This document shows, in pieces, positions 8,550 to 18,239 of a stretch of DNA of 42,009 nucleotides (position 1 is the stretch's first letter; each line of letters begins with the position of its first letter). The position numbers and the translations under genes are program-made. This stretch comes from Colwellia sp. GTDB taxonomy: Bacteria > Pseudomonadota > Gammaproteobacteria > Enterobacterales > Alteromonadaceae. Location: positions 1 through 42,009 of the forward strand of contig JABSOZ010000029.1 of NCBI GenBank assembly GCA_013215295.1. Reading direction: 5' to 3'. The notes beneath the pieces are model-generated. The model did no database searches. It saw only the letters and a list, made by a program, of their open reading frames with translations, and had not been told where the DNA came from.

Positions 8550-9105
8550 ATAACTTCGACACCTTAATAAAAAATGGTTTCATTTCAACATTACTATGTT
8601 TCAAAGCAGATATATTGACATAAGGACGTACCCTAGATTCCACCGACAATCCGGCCATAACGCCTTTTTCGACATCCCCTTCAAAAGGCGAAAACAAGAT
8701 ATGTTGGTTTTTATGACCTTTGACGATCACCTGTTGAAGACTATTTATATCGATTTTTTCTGTGATAAAAGCACCAATTGATGATACTTGTTGGTCATGT
8801 ACATATTGCGTGATAGAAAGTGGTCGAACAATTACTGGCACGCCATGTATTGCAGTGAGCTCTAACGTTAATCCACTTGCTAATTTTTTAGCTTGTTCAT
8901 CATCATATTGATAGAGTAAATCAACATAAATCCTGCCTTCAGGTGAGATATTGTTTTTATAATTTAGGTTTGATACCAGCATAGTACGAAATAGTTTTTG
9001 CCCAACAATAATTCGCCTCTCGGTAAAAGTGTCGGCAACAGCAGGTGCAAAGGTTGCGGTAAGCAACCAGAGCAACAATACTATTTTCATCCCTGCTATT
9101 CTCAT
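8533..9105 (-). CDS. YfiR-like (DUF4154) periplasmic protein
   Basis: A 190-residue exported protein with a signal peptide (about residues 1-24, ending VADT). The middle (GRIYVDLLY... LTLELTAIHGVPVIVRPLS) and the C-terminal pattern KGVMAGLSVESRVRPYVNIS with a following LKHSNVEMKPFFIKVSKLY match the layout of YfiR/DUF4154: a GMIGL-like stretch, a strand ending in IN, then a helix ending LLKLA. The match is recognisable but distant. In Pseudomonas, YfiR is a periplasmic brake on the diguanylate cyclase YfiN. Here the membrane partner is a histidine kinase encoded directly downstream, so control of the kinase is the natural inference. It starts 43 bases after the TonB receptor gene. Two Met codons (9105, 9090) could be the start. 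Confidence 0.7.
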   Translation of the reverse strand: MRIAGMKIVLLLWLLTATFAPAVADTFTERRIIVGQKLFRTMLVSNLNYKNNISPEGRIYVDLLYQYDDEQAKKLASGLTLELTAIHGVPVIVRPLSITQYVHDQQVSSIGAFITEKIDINSLQQVIVKGHKNQHILFSPFEGDVEKGVMAGLSVESRVRPYVNISALKHSNVEMKPFFIKVSKLYAPKL

Positions 9106-9148
9106 ATTAGTTTGCGCTTTAAGCGCCCTTTAAATGATGAAGAAACTG

Positions 9149-11224
9149 TTAAAATCCGTATTCAACAGTTATATTCCAAGTTCGTTCTCCCTGCGTTAGC
9201 CCTTCGGGCCATTGCGTAGGAAAAGACTGACTTTCCCAATATTCATCCGTCATGTTTTTTACCGCCAGTCGAATCATCATCTTACGAAGACCAAACGCAT
9301 TATTATATGCTAATGAATAGTCAATGGTATTAAACGCAGAGAAGGTTTCAACGTGTGGTAAACGTAAATTAGGTAACTCAGCCCCCTCTTGCTCCCCGAC
9401 ATATTTAAGCAATAAACTGCTGTGAATATTTGATGTCATTTGCCATTGAAACGTTACATTTGCTAACCAATTAACCGTTCCCGTCAGTTCTTCGTCTACA
9501 TCACGATTTTCTTCAGTATTCACATAAGAGACACTGCCCGAAATCGTCCAGTCATCTCGTAGCTTTTCAGTCCATTCAAACTCAATACCATTAGCACTAA
9601 TTTCACCAATATTATGGTACATAGGAAGTAAACCAGGAATAAATAACAATTCAATTAAATCAGTAAATTGAGAATGAAACAGCGTTGTTACTATTTTTCG
9701 TTCCGATTGCCTAAAAGTATAGCTAAGTTCAAAAGTTTCTATGTTTTCAGGCTTTAATGTTTGACTTAAACTAGCTATTTCGTTATTTCGATTAAAGTAG
9801 CTTTGTACTAGCGTTGGCGGCCTAAAGGCTTCGGCGTACTGGGTTTTTAATATATGTTCATCCGTTATTCGCCAAACACCTGCAATTCTAGGTGAAGTAC
9901 TGCTACCAATATCACTATAATGGTCATATCGCACTCCTGCAGTCAGTTCAAAATCATCATGAATTAACCATTGATCTTGTAAAACAATACTAGAGAAGTT
10001 ACGTTCAGAGTTAATCATCTCATTAGAAGTTTTATTCAATAAAAGTGTATCAATATCATCAAACAGAAAGCGATAAGCATCATCAACATCAAATTTAACG
10101 GTTTCAAGTACTAACAAAAAATTGTGATTTTCCATTAACATCCCATTAAATTGTAGGTTAGCTTTTGTGTATGACTCTTCACTACCAAACTTATCAAATT
10201 GGTCGGTTTCGGATATCACAATAGGACCTCTACCTGGCAACCTTGAGCCACTTGGCAGCACCATAGTTTTTGCCGAATCTAAAGTCGTACTTTGATACCC
10301 CAGCGTTAATACTGAATTAATATTCTCGTTTAGTTGCCAACTTTTGCTGAATTCAACATTGAATATTTCTTCAATGTTTGGAGAATAATCAAATTCATTT
10401 TTTCCTAAACGACCGAAATAACTGCCGCGTTCTGTTTCGATGTAATGCACTTTAGCTTCAAAACCTTGATACTGCATATTTAACGCTAAAAAGTCACCTT
10501 GGTCTTGATCAAAAATAGGACCGGGAGCATATCCAGAACCAAGCGGTGAAAAATTATCTTCTCCTGACTCACGACCTGTACCATCAGTTTCCCAATGACT
10601 GGCATTTATATTCCAGCTAACGTCATTCCTATTATTTTGGCTATGATTGCCGGTGCCAATCGAAATATCAGCCTGCCTAAAATTGTTAGCACCCGTGGTG
10701 ATTTGTACAGTATTATCTCCTTGTTGAGTGATAATATTCACGACTCCAGAAAAGGCAAACTCACCATATAAAGAGGAACCTGGGCCTCGAATAATTTCTA
10801 TTCGATCAATTTGACTTACAGGTAAACGTAACACTGCATCTCCTGATCCTGAAACGGCACTGTTAACCGATATACCATTGAGCATGATCTTTAAATGACT
10901 TGAATTTAATGACGATCCAACCCCACGAACGACAGACACAACTTCACCCGTGTTACCCAGACTCATATAAAAACCGGGTACGAGTGATAACGCCTCACCA
11001 GAGGTCAGTATACCTATACGTCTAAGAGTATCGCCATGTAAAACTGTTACCGTACCGGGCACATAATCAGCGTTCATTTTACTTTTAGTGGCAATAGTCG
11101 TTTCTTCGTCGAGTAAAGACATTAACTCAGCCAATTCGCCTTCATTTTCTGCAAAAGATTCTGCGCAAATACTGATGTTTAACAATATTAATGTCCAAAC
11201 CAAGTGACTGTTTATTCGTTTCAT
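9149..11224 (-). CDS. TonB-dependent outer-membrane receptor (YfiR/kinase-linked)
   Basis: A 691-residue receptor when started at 11224. This choice gives MKRINSHLVW and a signal peptide ending ESFA; upstream in-frame codons to 11311 would place 29 polar residues before it. The plug domain (about 55-165) shows VPGTVTVLHGD, GEALSLVPG, VVRGVGSS and the classic IEIIRGPGSSLYGEFAFSGVVNIIT. The 22-strand barrel region ends in aromatic Phe (VEYGF). A short N-terminal ELAELMSLLDEE precedes the plug, as in a receptor group often seen beside YfiR-like genes. It is the first gene of an operon with the YfiR-like protein and histidine kinase, so it may supply or sense the ligand of that pathway. The ligand is unknown, and no Fur box was seen. 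Confidence 0.92.
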   Translation of the reverse strand: MKRINSHLVWTLILLNISICAESFAENEGELAELMSLLDEETTIATKSKMNADYVPGTVTVLHGDTLRRIGILTSGEALSLVPGFYMSLGNTGEVVSVVRGVGSSLNSSHLKIMLNGISVNSAVSGSGDAVLRLPVSQIDRIEIIRGPGSSLYGEFAFSGVVNIITQQGDNTVQITTGANNFRQADISIGTGNHSQNNRNDVSWNINASHWETDGTGRESGEDNFSPLGSGYAPGPIFDQDQGDFLALNMQYQGFEAKVHYIETERGSYFGRLGKNEFDYSPNIEEIFNVEFSKSWQLNENINSVLTLGYQSTTLDSAKTMVLPSGSRLPGRGPIVISETDQFDKFGSEESYTKANLQFNGMLMENHNFLLVLETVKFDVDDAYRFLFDDIDTLLLNKTSNEMINSERNFSSIVLQDQWLIHDDFELTAGVRYDHYSDIGSSTSPRIAGVWRITDEHILKTQYAEAFRPPTLVQSYFNRNNEIASLSQTLKPENIETFELSYTFRQSERKIVTTLFHSQFTDLIELLFIPGLLPMYHNIGEISANGIEFEWTEKLRDDWTISGSVSYVNTEENRDVDEELTGTVNWLANVTFQWQMTSNIHSSLLLKYVGEQEGAELPNLRLPHVETFSAFNTIDYSLAYNNAFGLRKMMIRLAVKNMTDEYWESQSFPTQWPEGLTQGERTWNITVEYGF

Positions 11225-11415
11225 AACAATTCGATCCAACCTAACGCTAATTGATAATTTATCTCTCACCACTATGATAACAAATCTCTGATTATTGAAC
11301 ATGAAATACACACGTTCATCTCATAAATTGGTGCACTCAAATGCAATGCTATTAATGAAATATCTTCTTTTATCTATTCACGCTAACGAATAAAATTATT
11401 TAGTTAGATTTACTT

Positions 11416-11431
11416 AGCAATATATTGACCA
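11416..11431 (-). promoter_or_regulatory. Candidate sigma-54 (-24/-12) promoter
   Basis: Minus-strand TGGTCAATATATTGCT has the key TGG and TTGCT blocks at the exact RpoN spacing (TGG-N8-TTGC). It would transcribe toward the TonB receptor gene with a leader of about 180 bases. The next gene, divergent, encodes a sigma-54-dependent response regulator. The internal consensus bases (CACG) are not matched, so this is a candidate only. Confidence 0.5.
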
Positions 11432-11593
11432 ATAAATTAAATACCATGTACATCGGTTACTTATAACGAATCTCAGGTGGAAAAATACATCAGTAACTTT
11501 TTAATCCTTATAATCATGAAATAGCGCTTATAGAAAACACAAAAATCGCTTATAGTAACTTTATTAAAAGTAATCTATAAGCGTCTAATATAT

Positions 11594-13135
11594 ATGTCTG
11601 ATTCTCAATTATTGTTACTCGTTGATGATAAGCCTGAAAACCTTGATATTTTGGTCTCACATCTTGAAGATCTAGGTTATGACCTAGCCGTCGCATTATC
11701 AGGTGAAGATGCACTAGAGATTGTTGATATACAAACACCGAGTCTAATATTGTTAGATGTAATGATGCCTGGCATCAATGGTTTTCAAACCTGCCAAGCA
11801 TTAAAACAAAAAGCTAAGACGAAAGATGTTCCTGTAATTTTTATGAGTGCATTAACGGATACAGACAGTAAGGTGCTAGGTTTTGCTGCGGGTGGTGTTG
11901 ATTTTATTACCAAACCCTTTCAACGAGAAGAAGTTCTCTCTCGTATCAATGCCCATCTTACTATTCAACGTCAGCGACTATTATTACAGACACAAAATAA
12001 AGATCTGAATGAACTCAATCAACAATTGCAGGATCAAATAGATAAAACCAACATCGTTGAAAAAAAACTAAGTATTGTAGACTCTCGCCTATCCGCGTTA
12101 ACTGCCCAAGAGGCTAAGCAATGGGGTATTGACGCATTTACCGGTAGTAGTCCTATAATTACCGCATTACTTGAAGAGGTTCGCTGTTTACAAAGTGTTG
12201 ATAGAACCAATGTACTGGTACTCGGTGAAAGCGGAACGGGTAAAGAACTAATATCTCGGGCTATACATTTTGGCAGTAATCGCAAAAGCAAACCTTTTGT
12301 AGCAGTAAACTGTTCTGCGATACCCACCGAGCTCGCAGACGCTGAGTTCTTTGGTCATTTGAAAGGTGCGTTTACCGGCGCGTTTAGAGATCGTAATGGA
12401 CACTTTGTTGATGCCGACGGCGGTACACTTTTTCTTGATGAAATAGGTGATATGCCACTGATGTTACAGGCAAAATTACTGCGCGTTTTAGAGGACGGTA
12501 TGGTAACGCCAGTAGGAGGTAATCGCGCATTAAAAGTAAATGTTCGCATTGTTGCCGCCACAAATATGGATTTACATCAAAAAGTAGCAGAGAAGACCTT
12601 TAGACAAGATCTCTACTTTAGGTTGGCAGGATACGTAGTAAAACTACCTCCTTTGCGAAAACGCATTGATGATATACCTCTACTTACAGAACATTTATTA
12701 ACGATACTTGCCAAAGAAATGGGTCGAGAGAAGTCAGTTATTTCACCTTCAGCATTATCTAGTTTGCAAAGTTACCATTACCCAGGAAATGTGAGAGAAC
12801 TTAGAAATATTATTGAACATGCACTTATTAGCAGTAGAGGAAAAACCATAAAACCTGAACACTTCCACTTTATAAATGAACAACATTTTGTAGATGATGA
12901 AGTGGAACAACATCGTTTAATCACTGAAGACCTCCCTGCATTGCACAAGCCTCGTAATGATGAAGAAAGTGTGATTGCTTATATAGAAAAACATAACAGT
13001 ATTGATAACTCTATTGTTCAGCAGTTACTCAATGTAGAACACAATCGAGCGTCGTATTTATTGAAAAAATTACTCTCAGAGAAAAAGATCATCAAGCAAG
13101 GTCAAAGAAGATGGACACATTATGTATTGGTCTAA
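11594..13135 (+). CDS. Response regulator with sigma-54 activator domain
   Basis: 513 residues. Receiver domain at about 6-120 with phospho-acceptor D55 ([10 protein letters not shown]) and conserved K (FITKPF). A coiled-coil linker follows (about 130-165), then the AAA+ sigma-54 activator domain (about 175-410) with Walker A GESGTGKE, the sigma-54-contacting GAFTGA loop, Walker [12 protein letters not shown] and the arginine-finger region [10 protein letters not shown]. The C-terminus (about 455-513) is not the usual Fis-type helix-turn-helix but looks like a winged helix ([20 protein letters not shown], then [14 protein letters not shown]). Divergent from the receptor-YfiR-kinase operon, 282 bases separating the end of the receptor's longest frame from this ATG. 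It probably receives phosphate from that kinase and activates that operon. Confidence 0.92.
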   Translation: MSDSQLLLLVDDKPENLDILVSHLEDLGYDLAVALSGEDALEIVDIQTPSLILLDVMMPGINGFQTCQALKQKAKTKDVPVIFMSALTDTDSKVLGFAAGGVDFITKPFQREEVLSRINAHLTIQRQRLLLQTQNKDLNELNQQLQDQIDKTNIVEKKLSIVDSRLSALTAQEAKQWGIDAFTGSSPIITALLEEVRCLQSVDRTNVLVLGESGTGKELISRAIHFGSNRKSKPFVAVNCSAIPTELADAEFFGHLKGAFTGAFRDRNGHFVDADGGTLFLDEIGDMPLMLQAKLLRVLEDGMVTPVGGNRALKVNVRIVAATNMDLHQKVAEKTFRQDLYFRLAGYVVKLPPLRKRIDDIPLLTEHLLTILAKEMGREKSVISPSALSSLQSYHYPGNVRELRNIIEHALISSRGKTIKPEHFHFINEQHFVDDEVEQHRLITEDLPALHKPRNDEESVIAYIEKHNSIDNSIVQQLLNVEHNRASYLLKKLLSEKKIIKQGQRRWTHYVLV

Positions 13136-13431
13136 AAATATAATGTTTAGTAATACATTGAACACAACTACCGAAAATTTTCAATCTACTTATTAACAGA
13201 TCTTCCATGATTCTTATAATATTGGACACTTGAGCCATATTTTTAATGTTCGTCCCTTCATATAATATCCACAATTCGAAACATCCTATTTATATTGCAA
13301 ACCTGTGCTCCATAAAGTTTTTGCACCTTAATTTTCGATTTAAGCTGAATAAAGTTAAACAGAGACAGTATTTTATAGAGAATTAATTGCAAAAGCCTTA
13401 GATAAAAATAGAAAAGGTTGAACTTTACATT

Positions 13432-14229
13432 ATGATAATAATTTTCAGAAAATTAATATTCCTTCTTTACCTTAGTCCGTTCTTAATTTTTGCGAATACA
13501 GGCATGAACTCGGATACCTTTAGTCCGGACAATGGCAAAGTTATTCTGACCGTCGCTATCGAAGAGATAGGATATTTTCCTTATAATTATGAAGAAAATG
13601 GTGAAATAAAAGGGTTTACAATTGATATTCTTGATTATATTGAAGAAAATTCAAACTATGATTTTGAATTTATAATTCTCCCTTGGCCTCGAACATTATT
13701 TCTTGTTGAACAAGGCGAAGTGGATCTTATATTAACGCTATTTAAAAATAAAAAACGTGAAAAGATATATAATTTCATAGAACCATCATATGGTTACGAA
13801 GTTAATCAATTGTTTACGCTAATTGACAGTAAGCTTGAATTTTCGGGTCAATTACCCCAATTAATCTCTTATTCTATCGGGACTAAAAGAGAGTATTCAT
13901 ATGGTGAAACGTTCGACCGAGCAAGTTATTTAACTAAATTACCAGTACTCACCGAAGAAGTATTATTAAAGCTGTTACTCTCTGAACGCATTGACGTGGC
14001 TATTACGAACCCGTATATTTTTGATAGATTGTCCATAAAACATCAAGTGAGCAATGAAATTAAAGCGATATGGCCGTATATCGACAAGACCCCCGTTTAC
14101 TTAGGGCTAACGAAGAATAGAAGCGATTCATTAGAGATAAAACAAACATTTGGACAGCTAATTGAGCAATTCAAAGCATCGAATGATTACCAAGAACTCT
14201 TAGATAAATATCATCTAAACTTTGAATAA
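13432..14229 (+). CDS. Periplasmic solute-binding protein, family 3-like
   Basis: 265 residues with a signal peptide (hydrophobic 5-20, ending IFANT). The mature part is a small type 2 binding protein of the SBP_bac_3 class: GYFPYNYEENGEIKGFTIDI is the typical first lobe start, followed by PWPRTLFLVEQGEVDLILTL and a SERIDVAITN hinge-region motif. Such proteins bind amino acids or similar small molecules; stand-alone forms may feed a sensor instead of an ABC transporter. No ABC genes are adjacent. The next gene, convergent, is a hybrid kinase with two domains of the same family, so a shared signalling role is possible but not shown. AT-rich, with no strong Shine-Dalgarno; the ligand is unknown. 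Confidence 0.82.
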   Translation: MIIIFRKLIFLLYLSPFLIFANTGMNSDTFSPDNGKVILTVAIEEIGYFPYNYEENGEIKGFTIDILDYIEENSNYDFEFIILPWPRTLFLVEQGEVDLILTLFKNKKREKIYNFIEPSYGYEVNQLFTLIDSKLEFSGQLPQLISYSIGTKREYSYGETFDRASYLTKLPVLTEEVLLKLLLSERIDVAITNPYIFDRLSIKHQVSNEIKAIWPYIDKTPVYLGLTKNRSDSLEIKQTFGQLIEQFKASNDYQELLDKYHLNFE

Positions 14230-14282
14230 CATGTTCACATTCATCATTTGTGATGACCTCATTGAGCTGTCGTAGATTCAGC

Positions 14283-17200
14283 TTAGGGTAACCATCGCTT
14301 TAATGCCTCATGCAACTTACTTGGGTTTATAGGTTTAGAAATAAAATCATCCATTCCCACCGATAGACACTTATCTCGGTCTCCTTGCATTGAATTCGCG
14401 GTCATGGCAACTATAGGTATCTTTTGATTAAGTACTTTAGAATCAGCAAGGCGAATTTTCAGTGTAGCTGCATAACCATCCATCACAGGCATTTGACAAT
14501 CCATCAGCACTAAATCAAAAGGTAAATTCTCTAAGGTATCGAGTGCTTCTTGTCCATTAGCGGCTATATCGACTTGTATACCAAACTTTTTCAATAGACC
14601 TTCAGCCACTTTTTGATTCACCGCGTTATCTTCAACCACCAACACTCTTGCTTTGAACTGAGGAAGTTCGCGCGCACTATAGGCCGTTACCAACGGTTGT
14701 TCTGGAGAATTAACGCCTGCGATTGTCATTAGCGTATTATAAAGAATAGACTGATCAATGGGTTTATTCAGGTATCCGCTAAATCCAGCAGCCTTCAATT
14801 TTTTAGCGTCTCCACGCTGCCCTTGCGATGTGAGCATCATTAAATGGGTATTTGGAAAAAGACGACTATCCGCTTTAATTTTAGTCGCAAGTTGAAACCC
14901 GTCCATTTCAGGCATTTGCATATCTAGGACCGCGATATTATAAGGGCACCCTTTTTCAAAGGCTTCAGTTAAGCTTTCTAGTGCTTTAATACCACTATTA
15001 ACCAATGTATGCTCAACTTGCCATTTTGTAAGTAGCAGACCTAATAACCTGCGATTTGTGAAATTATCATCGACAACCAATATTTTTTGACGATGTAAAT
15101 TGTCATAAGTTTTCTTTGGCCGAACCTTGTTAGAGTTAACAATATTAATGGTAAACCAAAATGTAGATCCTTGACCCTCTACACTTTTGACCCCTATTTC
15201 ACCGTCCATCAACTCCACTAATTGTTTACTGATAGAGAGACCTAATCCAGTACCGCCATATTTACGCGTAGTTGAACCGTCTGCTTGGCTGAAACGTTCA
15301 AAAAGTTTATTTCTTTGTTCATCAGAAAGACCGATACCTGAATCAGTTACCTCAAAAAGAATGGTTGACCTCAGTTCAGTCTGTTCTTGGATTTTACAAT
15401 ATACTGATACTTCACCCTTTTCTGTAAATTTAATCGCATTGCCAACCAAGTTATTGAGGATTTGTCTAATACGTCCAGGATCGGCAATGTACAACTGTGA
15501 TGGTATGATGTTGGCGGGACAAATAAGCTCTAAATGCTTATTGTGGGCCTGAAAAGAAAGCGTACTTCCAAGGTCGTGCAATAACAATTCCAAATCGAAC
15601 TCGAGTGGTTCAAGCTCTAATTTACCGGCTTCGACTTTTGAAAAATCCAAAATATCATTAATAACACCTAAAAGTGACTCAGCGCTGTTTTTTACCGTTT
15701 TGGCAAAATTGTGCTGCTCTTTATTCAACGGTGTATCAAGTAAAAGATTCGTCATGCCTATCACGCCATTCATGGGTGTACGAATTTCGTGACTCATGTT
15801 CGCTAAAAAGTTAGTTTTAGATTCATTTGCAACTTCCGCTTGTTTCTTAGCTTCCGCTAAGTGAGTAATAATCTCCTTTTGATGTGAAATATCGGTACTG
15901 ATATAAGTGTAACCACTCAATTTATTCATGTTGTTATAAAGCGGTACAATCGTAGTATCCACCCAATAAAGTTGTCCCTCTTTTGCTTTTATACAGACTT
16001 CGTCATGCCAAGAGTTGCCTTGAGATACCTCTAAGAACATGGCGTGCCAATAACTGTCATCCTGCTTTTCCGAATTTAGGATTCTATTGTTTTTACCAAT
16101 AAGTTCTTCGCGGGTATAACTACTGAGTGAGCAAAACTTATTATTCGCGTAGGTAATAATACCTTTAACATCTGTAACAAGGACGAGTGAATGTTCATCC
16201 ATTGCAGATTTTTGTGCAGCCAAATCTTGTTGGGCTAAAATCCGTTTTTCTTCATTTTCAATGCGCGCATCTATTTCTGTTTTTAGTCTTTTATTCATCC
16301 AGAAGAATATGACAATGATCAATATAAGCACGGTCAATATGGGTAATACCCAAACTATAATGGTAGATAATTTTGTACCCGTTTGTACGTGTACCGACAA
16401 CCAGTTATTCGCAATGGCTGAACGTTGCTTTTCATCCATGCTTGCAATGGTTTTATTTAATATGGGAATAAGTGGCTCAAGCCCTTTTCGAACAGCCATG
16501 GATAATGCAAGTTTATAAGGTGTAAAAGCAGTAATAATAAGGTCGGTTATTTCATTTTTTCCCATTTCATAATTAATAGCAGCAATAGAATCTGCAAAAG
16601 CGTCAATTTCTCCAGACTGTAATTTCTCAAGTCCATCTTCAATTGAAGTAACATTCACGATATTTATATTTGGGTAATCTTGACTAATAAGTTCATTGTA
16701 AACATAGCCTTTTATGAGACCCAGATTTTTGCCATTGAGGGATGATAAACTTTCGGCATAAAAAGCATCTTTTTTACACACAATGACTAATGATATTTCA
16801 AAATATGGGTCAGTGAAATTTATATATCGCGCCCTTTCCTCTGTATACAAGATTGCTGACATGACATCTATATTGCCACGCTTAAACTCATCTAGCGCTT
16901 CGGCCCAACTAACGCCTAAGATTGGTTTTAGATTTATTTGTAGTTGTTCTTGCGCAAACTCAATGTAATCAGCCGAAATACCACTATGTTCGCCATGTTT
17001 ATCATTAAATTCAAAAGGAGGGAATGCCGAGTCTGTGCCTAAACTAAGTGAGTTATTTTGAGATAACCACTTACTTTCGATAACGGTTAAACTCGAAACA
17101 TCAGAACTTTTTTGAAAAAAGGGTTTCAGGGTCGGTAGCCATTTTTTTTCTAATTCGATGATTTTGCGAATAGGAATATTTTCAATACCCAGATTAATCT

Positions 17201-17882
17201 TGGCTAATAATTCAGGCTGGTCTTTTCTTATAAGCGCAAACACATCATTCGAAACAATAACTTCATCAGAAATAGTAAAAACGCCACTTAATCCTTTTTT
17301 AGCTATATAGGCAAGGGCACTCGGTAATTCAGCGACAACAGCCTGAATATCATTATCTAATAATCGTTCTATGCCCTCATCAAGATTTTCATAGGTGGAT
17401 AGCTCAATATCAGGAAAGTTTTCTCTTAAATATGAATCTTGAAAGCTCAGGCGTTGAGTTGATATAACTAGATCATTGACGTTTTTAAGTTTAGTTTCCT
17501 TATTGATTGAACGGTTATAAATGACGCCAGTTTGTACATTATGAATAGGTAGTGAGAAATTCGCCCATTGTCTGCGTTGTTCATTACTAAAGAGTCCAAC
17601 ATGTAGCGTATTTTTTTGCTTAACTAACGCCAATCCCTCTTCGAAAGACACCAAGACTATACGGATAGGAATATTATTCGTCTTAGCCCATAGTTGCCAA
17701 AATTCAATATATAGTCCACTAAACGTACCATCGGGTAGTTGGAAACTAAATGGCAAGTTATTTTCAACTGCCACAACGGTTAAGACATCAGATTGCTCGT
17801 TGCGATGTTCTTGTGACATCAAAGGTGTACTGCAAAAAAACACAACAATTAATAGCAGATAGAAGAATATTCTGATTTTCAT
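14283..17882 (-). CDS. Hybrid histidine kinase with two periplasmic binding-protein sensor domains (BvgS/EvgS-like)
   Basis: 1199 residues. A signal peptide (1-23) is followed by two tandem SBP_bac_3 domains in the periplasm (about 33-250 and 277-495), the second with the standard FPPFEF and GISADYIEFA motifs. A single membrane segment (about 506-529) leads to PAS (about 555-665) and HisKA with H698 (NFLANMSHEIRTPMNGVIGM). HATPase_c comes next (NLVGNAIKFT, DSGIGL, GTGLGLSISK), then two receiver domains (IAVLDMQMPEMDG and LVLMDCQMPVMDG around their aspartates). The layout is that of BvgS/EvgS, but it has two receivers and no HPt at the C-terminus, so a separate phosphotransfer protein and regulator are needed. 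None is adjacent. The ligand is unknown. Confidence 0.93.
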   Translation of the reverse strand: MKIRIFFYLLLIVVFFCSTPLMSQEHRNEQSDVLTVVAVENNLPFSFQLPDGTFSGLYIEFWQLWAKTNNIPIRIVLVSFEEGLALVKQKNTLHVGLFSNEQRRQWANFSLPIHNVQTGVIYNRSINKETKLKNVNDLVISTQRLSFQDSYLRENFPDIELSTYENLDEGIERLLDNDIQAVVAELPSALAYIAKKGLSGVFTISDEVIVSNDVFALIRKDQPELLAKINLGIENIPIRKIIELEKKWLPTLKPFFQKSSDVSSLTVIESKWLSQNNSLSLGTDSAFPPFEFNDKHGEHSGISADYIEFAQEQLQINLKPILGVSWAEALDEFKRGNIDVMSAILYTEERARYINFTDPYFEISLVIVCKKDAFYAESLSSLNGKNLGLIKGYVYNELISQDYPNINIVNVTSIEDGLEKLQSGEIDAFADSIAAINYEMGKNEITDLIITAFTPYKLALSMAVRKGLEPLIPILNKTIASMDEKQRSAIANNWLSVHVQTGTKLSTIIVWVLPILTVLILIIVIFFWMNKRLKTEIDARIENEEKRILAQQDLAAQKSAMDEHSLVLVTDVKGIITYANNKFCSLSSYTREELIGKNNRILNSEKQDDSYWHAMFLEVSQGNSWHDEVCIKAKEGQLYWVDTTIVPLYNNMNKLSGYTYISTDISHQKEIITHLAEAKKQAEVANESKTNFLANMSHEIRTPMNGVIGMTNLLLDTPLNKEQHNFAKTVKNSAESLLGVINDILDFSKVEAGKLELEPLEFDLELLLHDLGSTLSFQAHNKHLELICPANIIPSQLYIADPGRIRQILNNLVGNAIKFTEKGEVSVYCKIQEQTELRSTILFEVTDSGIGLSDEQRNKLFERFSQADGSTTRKYGGTGLGLSISKQLVELMDGEIGVKSVEGQGSTFWFTINIVNSNKVRPKKTYDNLHRQKILVVDDNFTNRRLLGLLLTKWQVEHTLVNSGIKALESLTEAFEKGCPYNIAVLDMQMPEMDGFQLATKIKADSRLFPNTHLMMLTSQGQRGDAKKLKAAGFSGYLNKPIDQSILYNTLMTIAGVNSPEQPLVTAYSARELPQFKARVLVVEDNAVNQKVAEGLLKKFGIQVDIAANGQEALDTLENLPFDLVLMDCQMPVMDGYAATLKIRLADSKVLNQKIPIVAMTANSMQGDRDKCLSVGMDDFISKPINPSKLHEALKRWLP

Positions 17883-18239
17883 TTTTTTTATTATGAACTT
17901 ATTTGTTATTAATTTAATCCAATATTTATGAGTATAAGTGAAATATATATATTTTGTTCAATATCTTACTGGTGTCCTGTTTAAATATTTCCCTCAGTGA
18001 GTTGAACACAAATTCAACAACATAAAGAATGTGCGAAACAATAGATATAATGCTCGGATATGGAATAAGCTAACGATAACACGATTAAGTTTTCCGTCAT
18101 TCGTTATAAAAAATATATAAAAACCAAAAAGCTTTTATACTCCGTAAATACATACCCACTAGAGAAAAAATAGCAAGAAATGCATTCGGTACATGATGTA
18201 AACGCATAAAATGCCTATACGCTTTCTGAACTAGGAATT
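17883..18239. other. Intergenic region without a supported gene
   Basis: About 360 AT-rich bases between the hybrid kinase start and the fbpC stop. It must hold the kinase promoter and the 3' end of the fbp transcript, but no clear promoter, terminator or RNA structure could be picked by eye. Confidence 0.5.

Noticed and set aside
11550-11738. Small minus-strand ORF overlapping the start of the response regulator
   Set aside because: It is the reverse shadow of the conserved receiver domain and has no independent support.
14230-14282. Bidirectional terminator between the binding protein and hybrid kinase
   Set aside because: Only a six-base stem (TCATCA/TGATGA) without a T tract was found, too weak to call.
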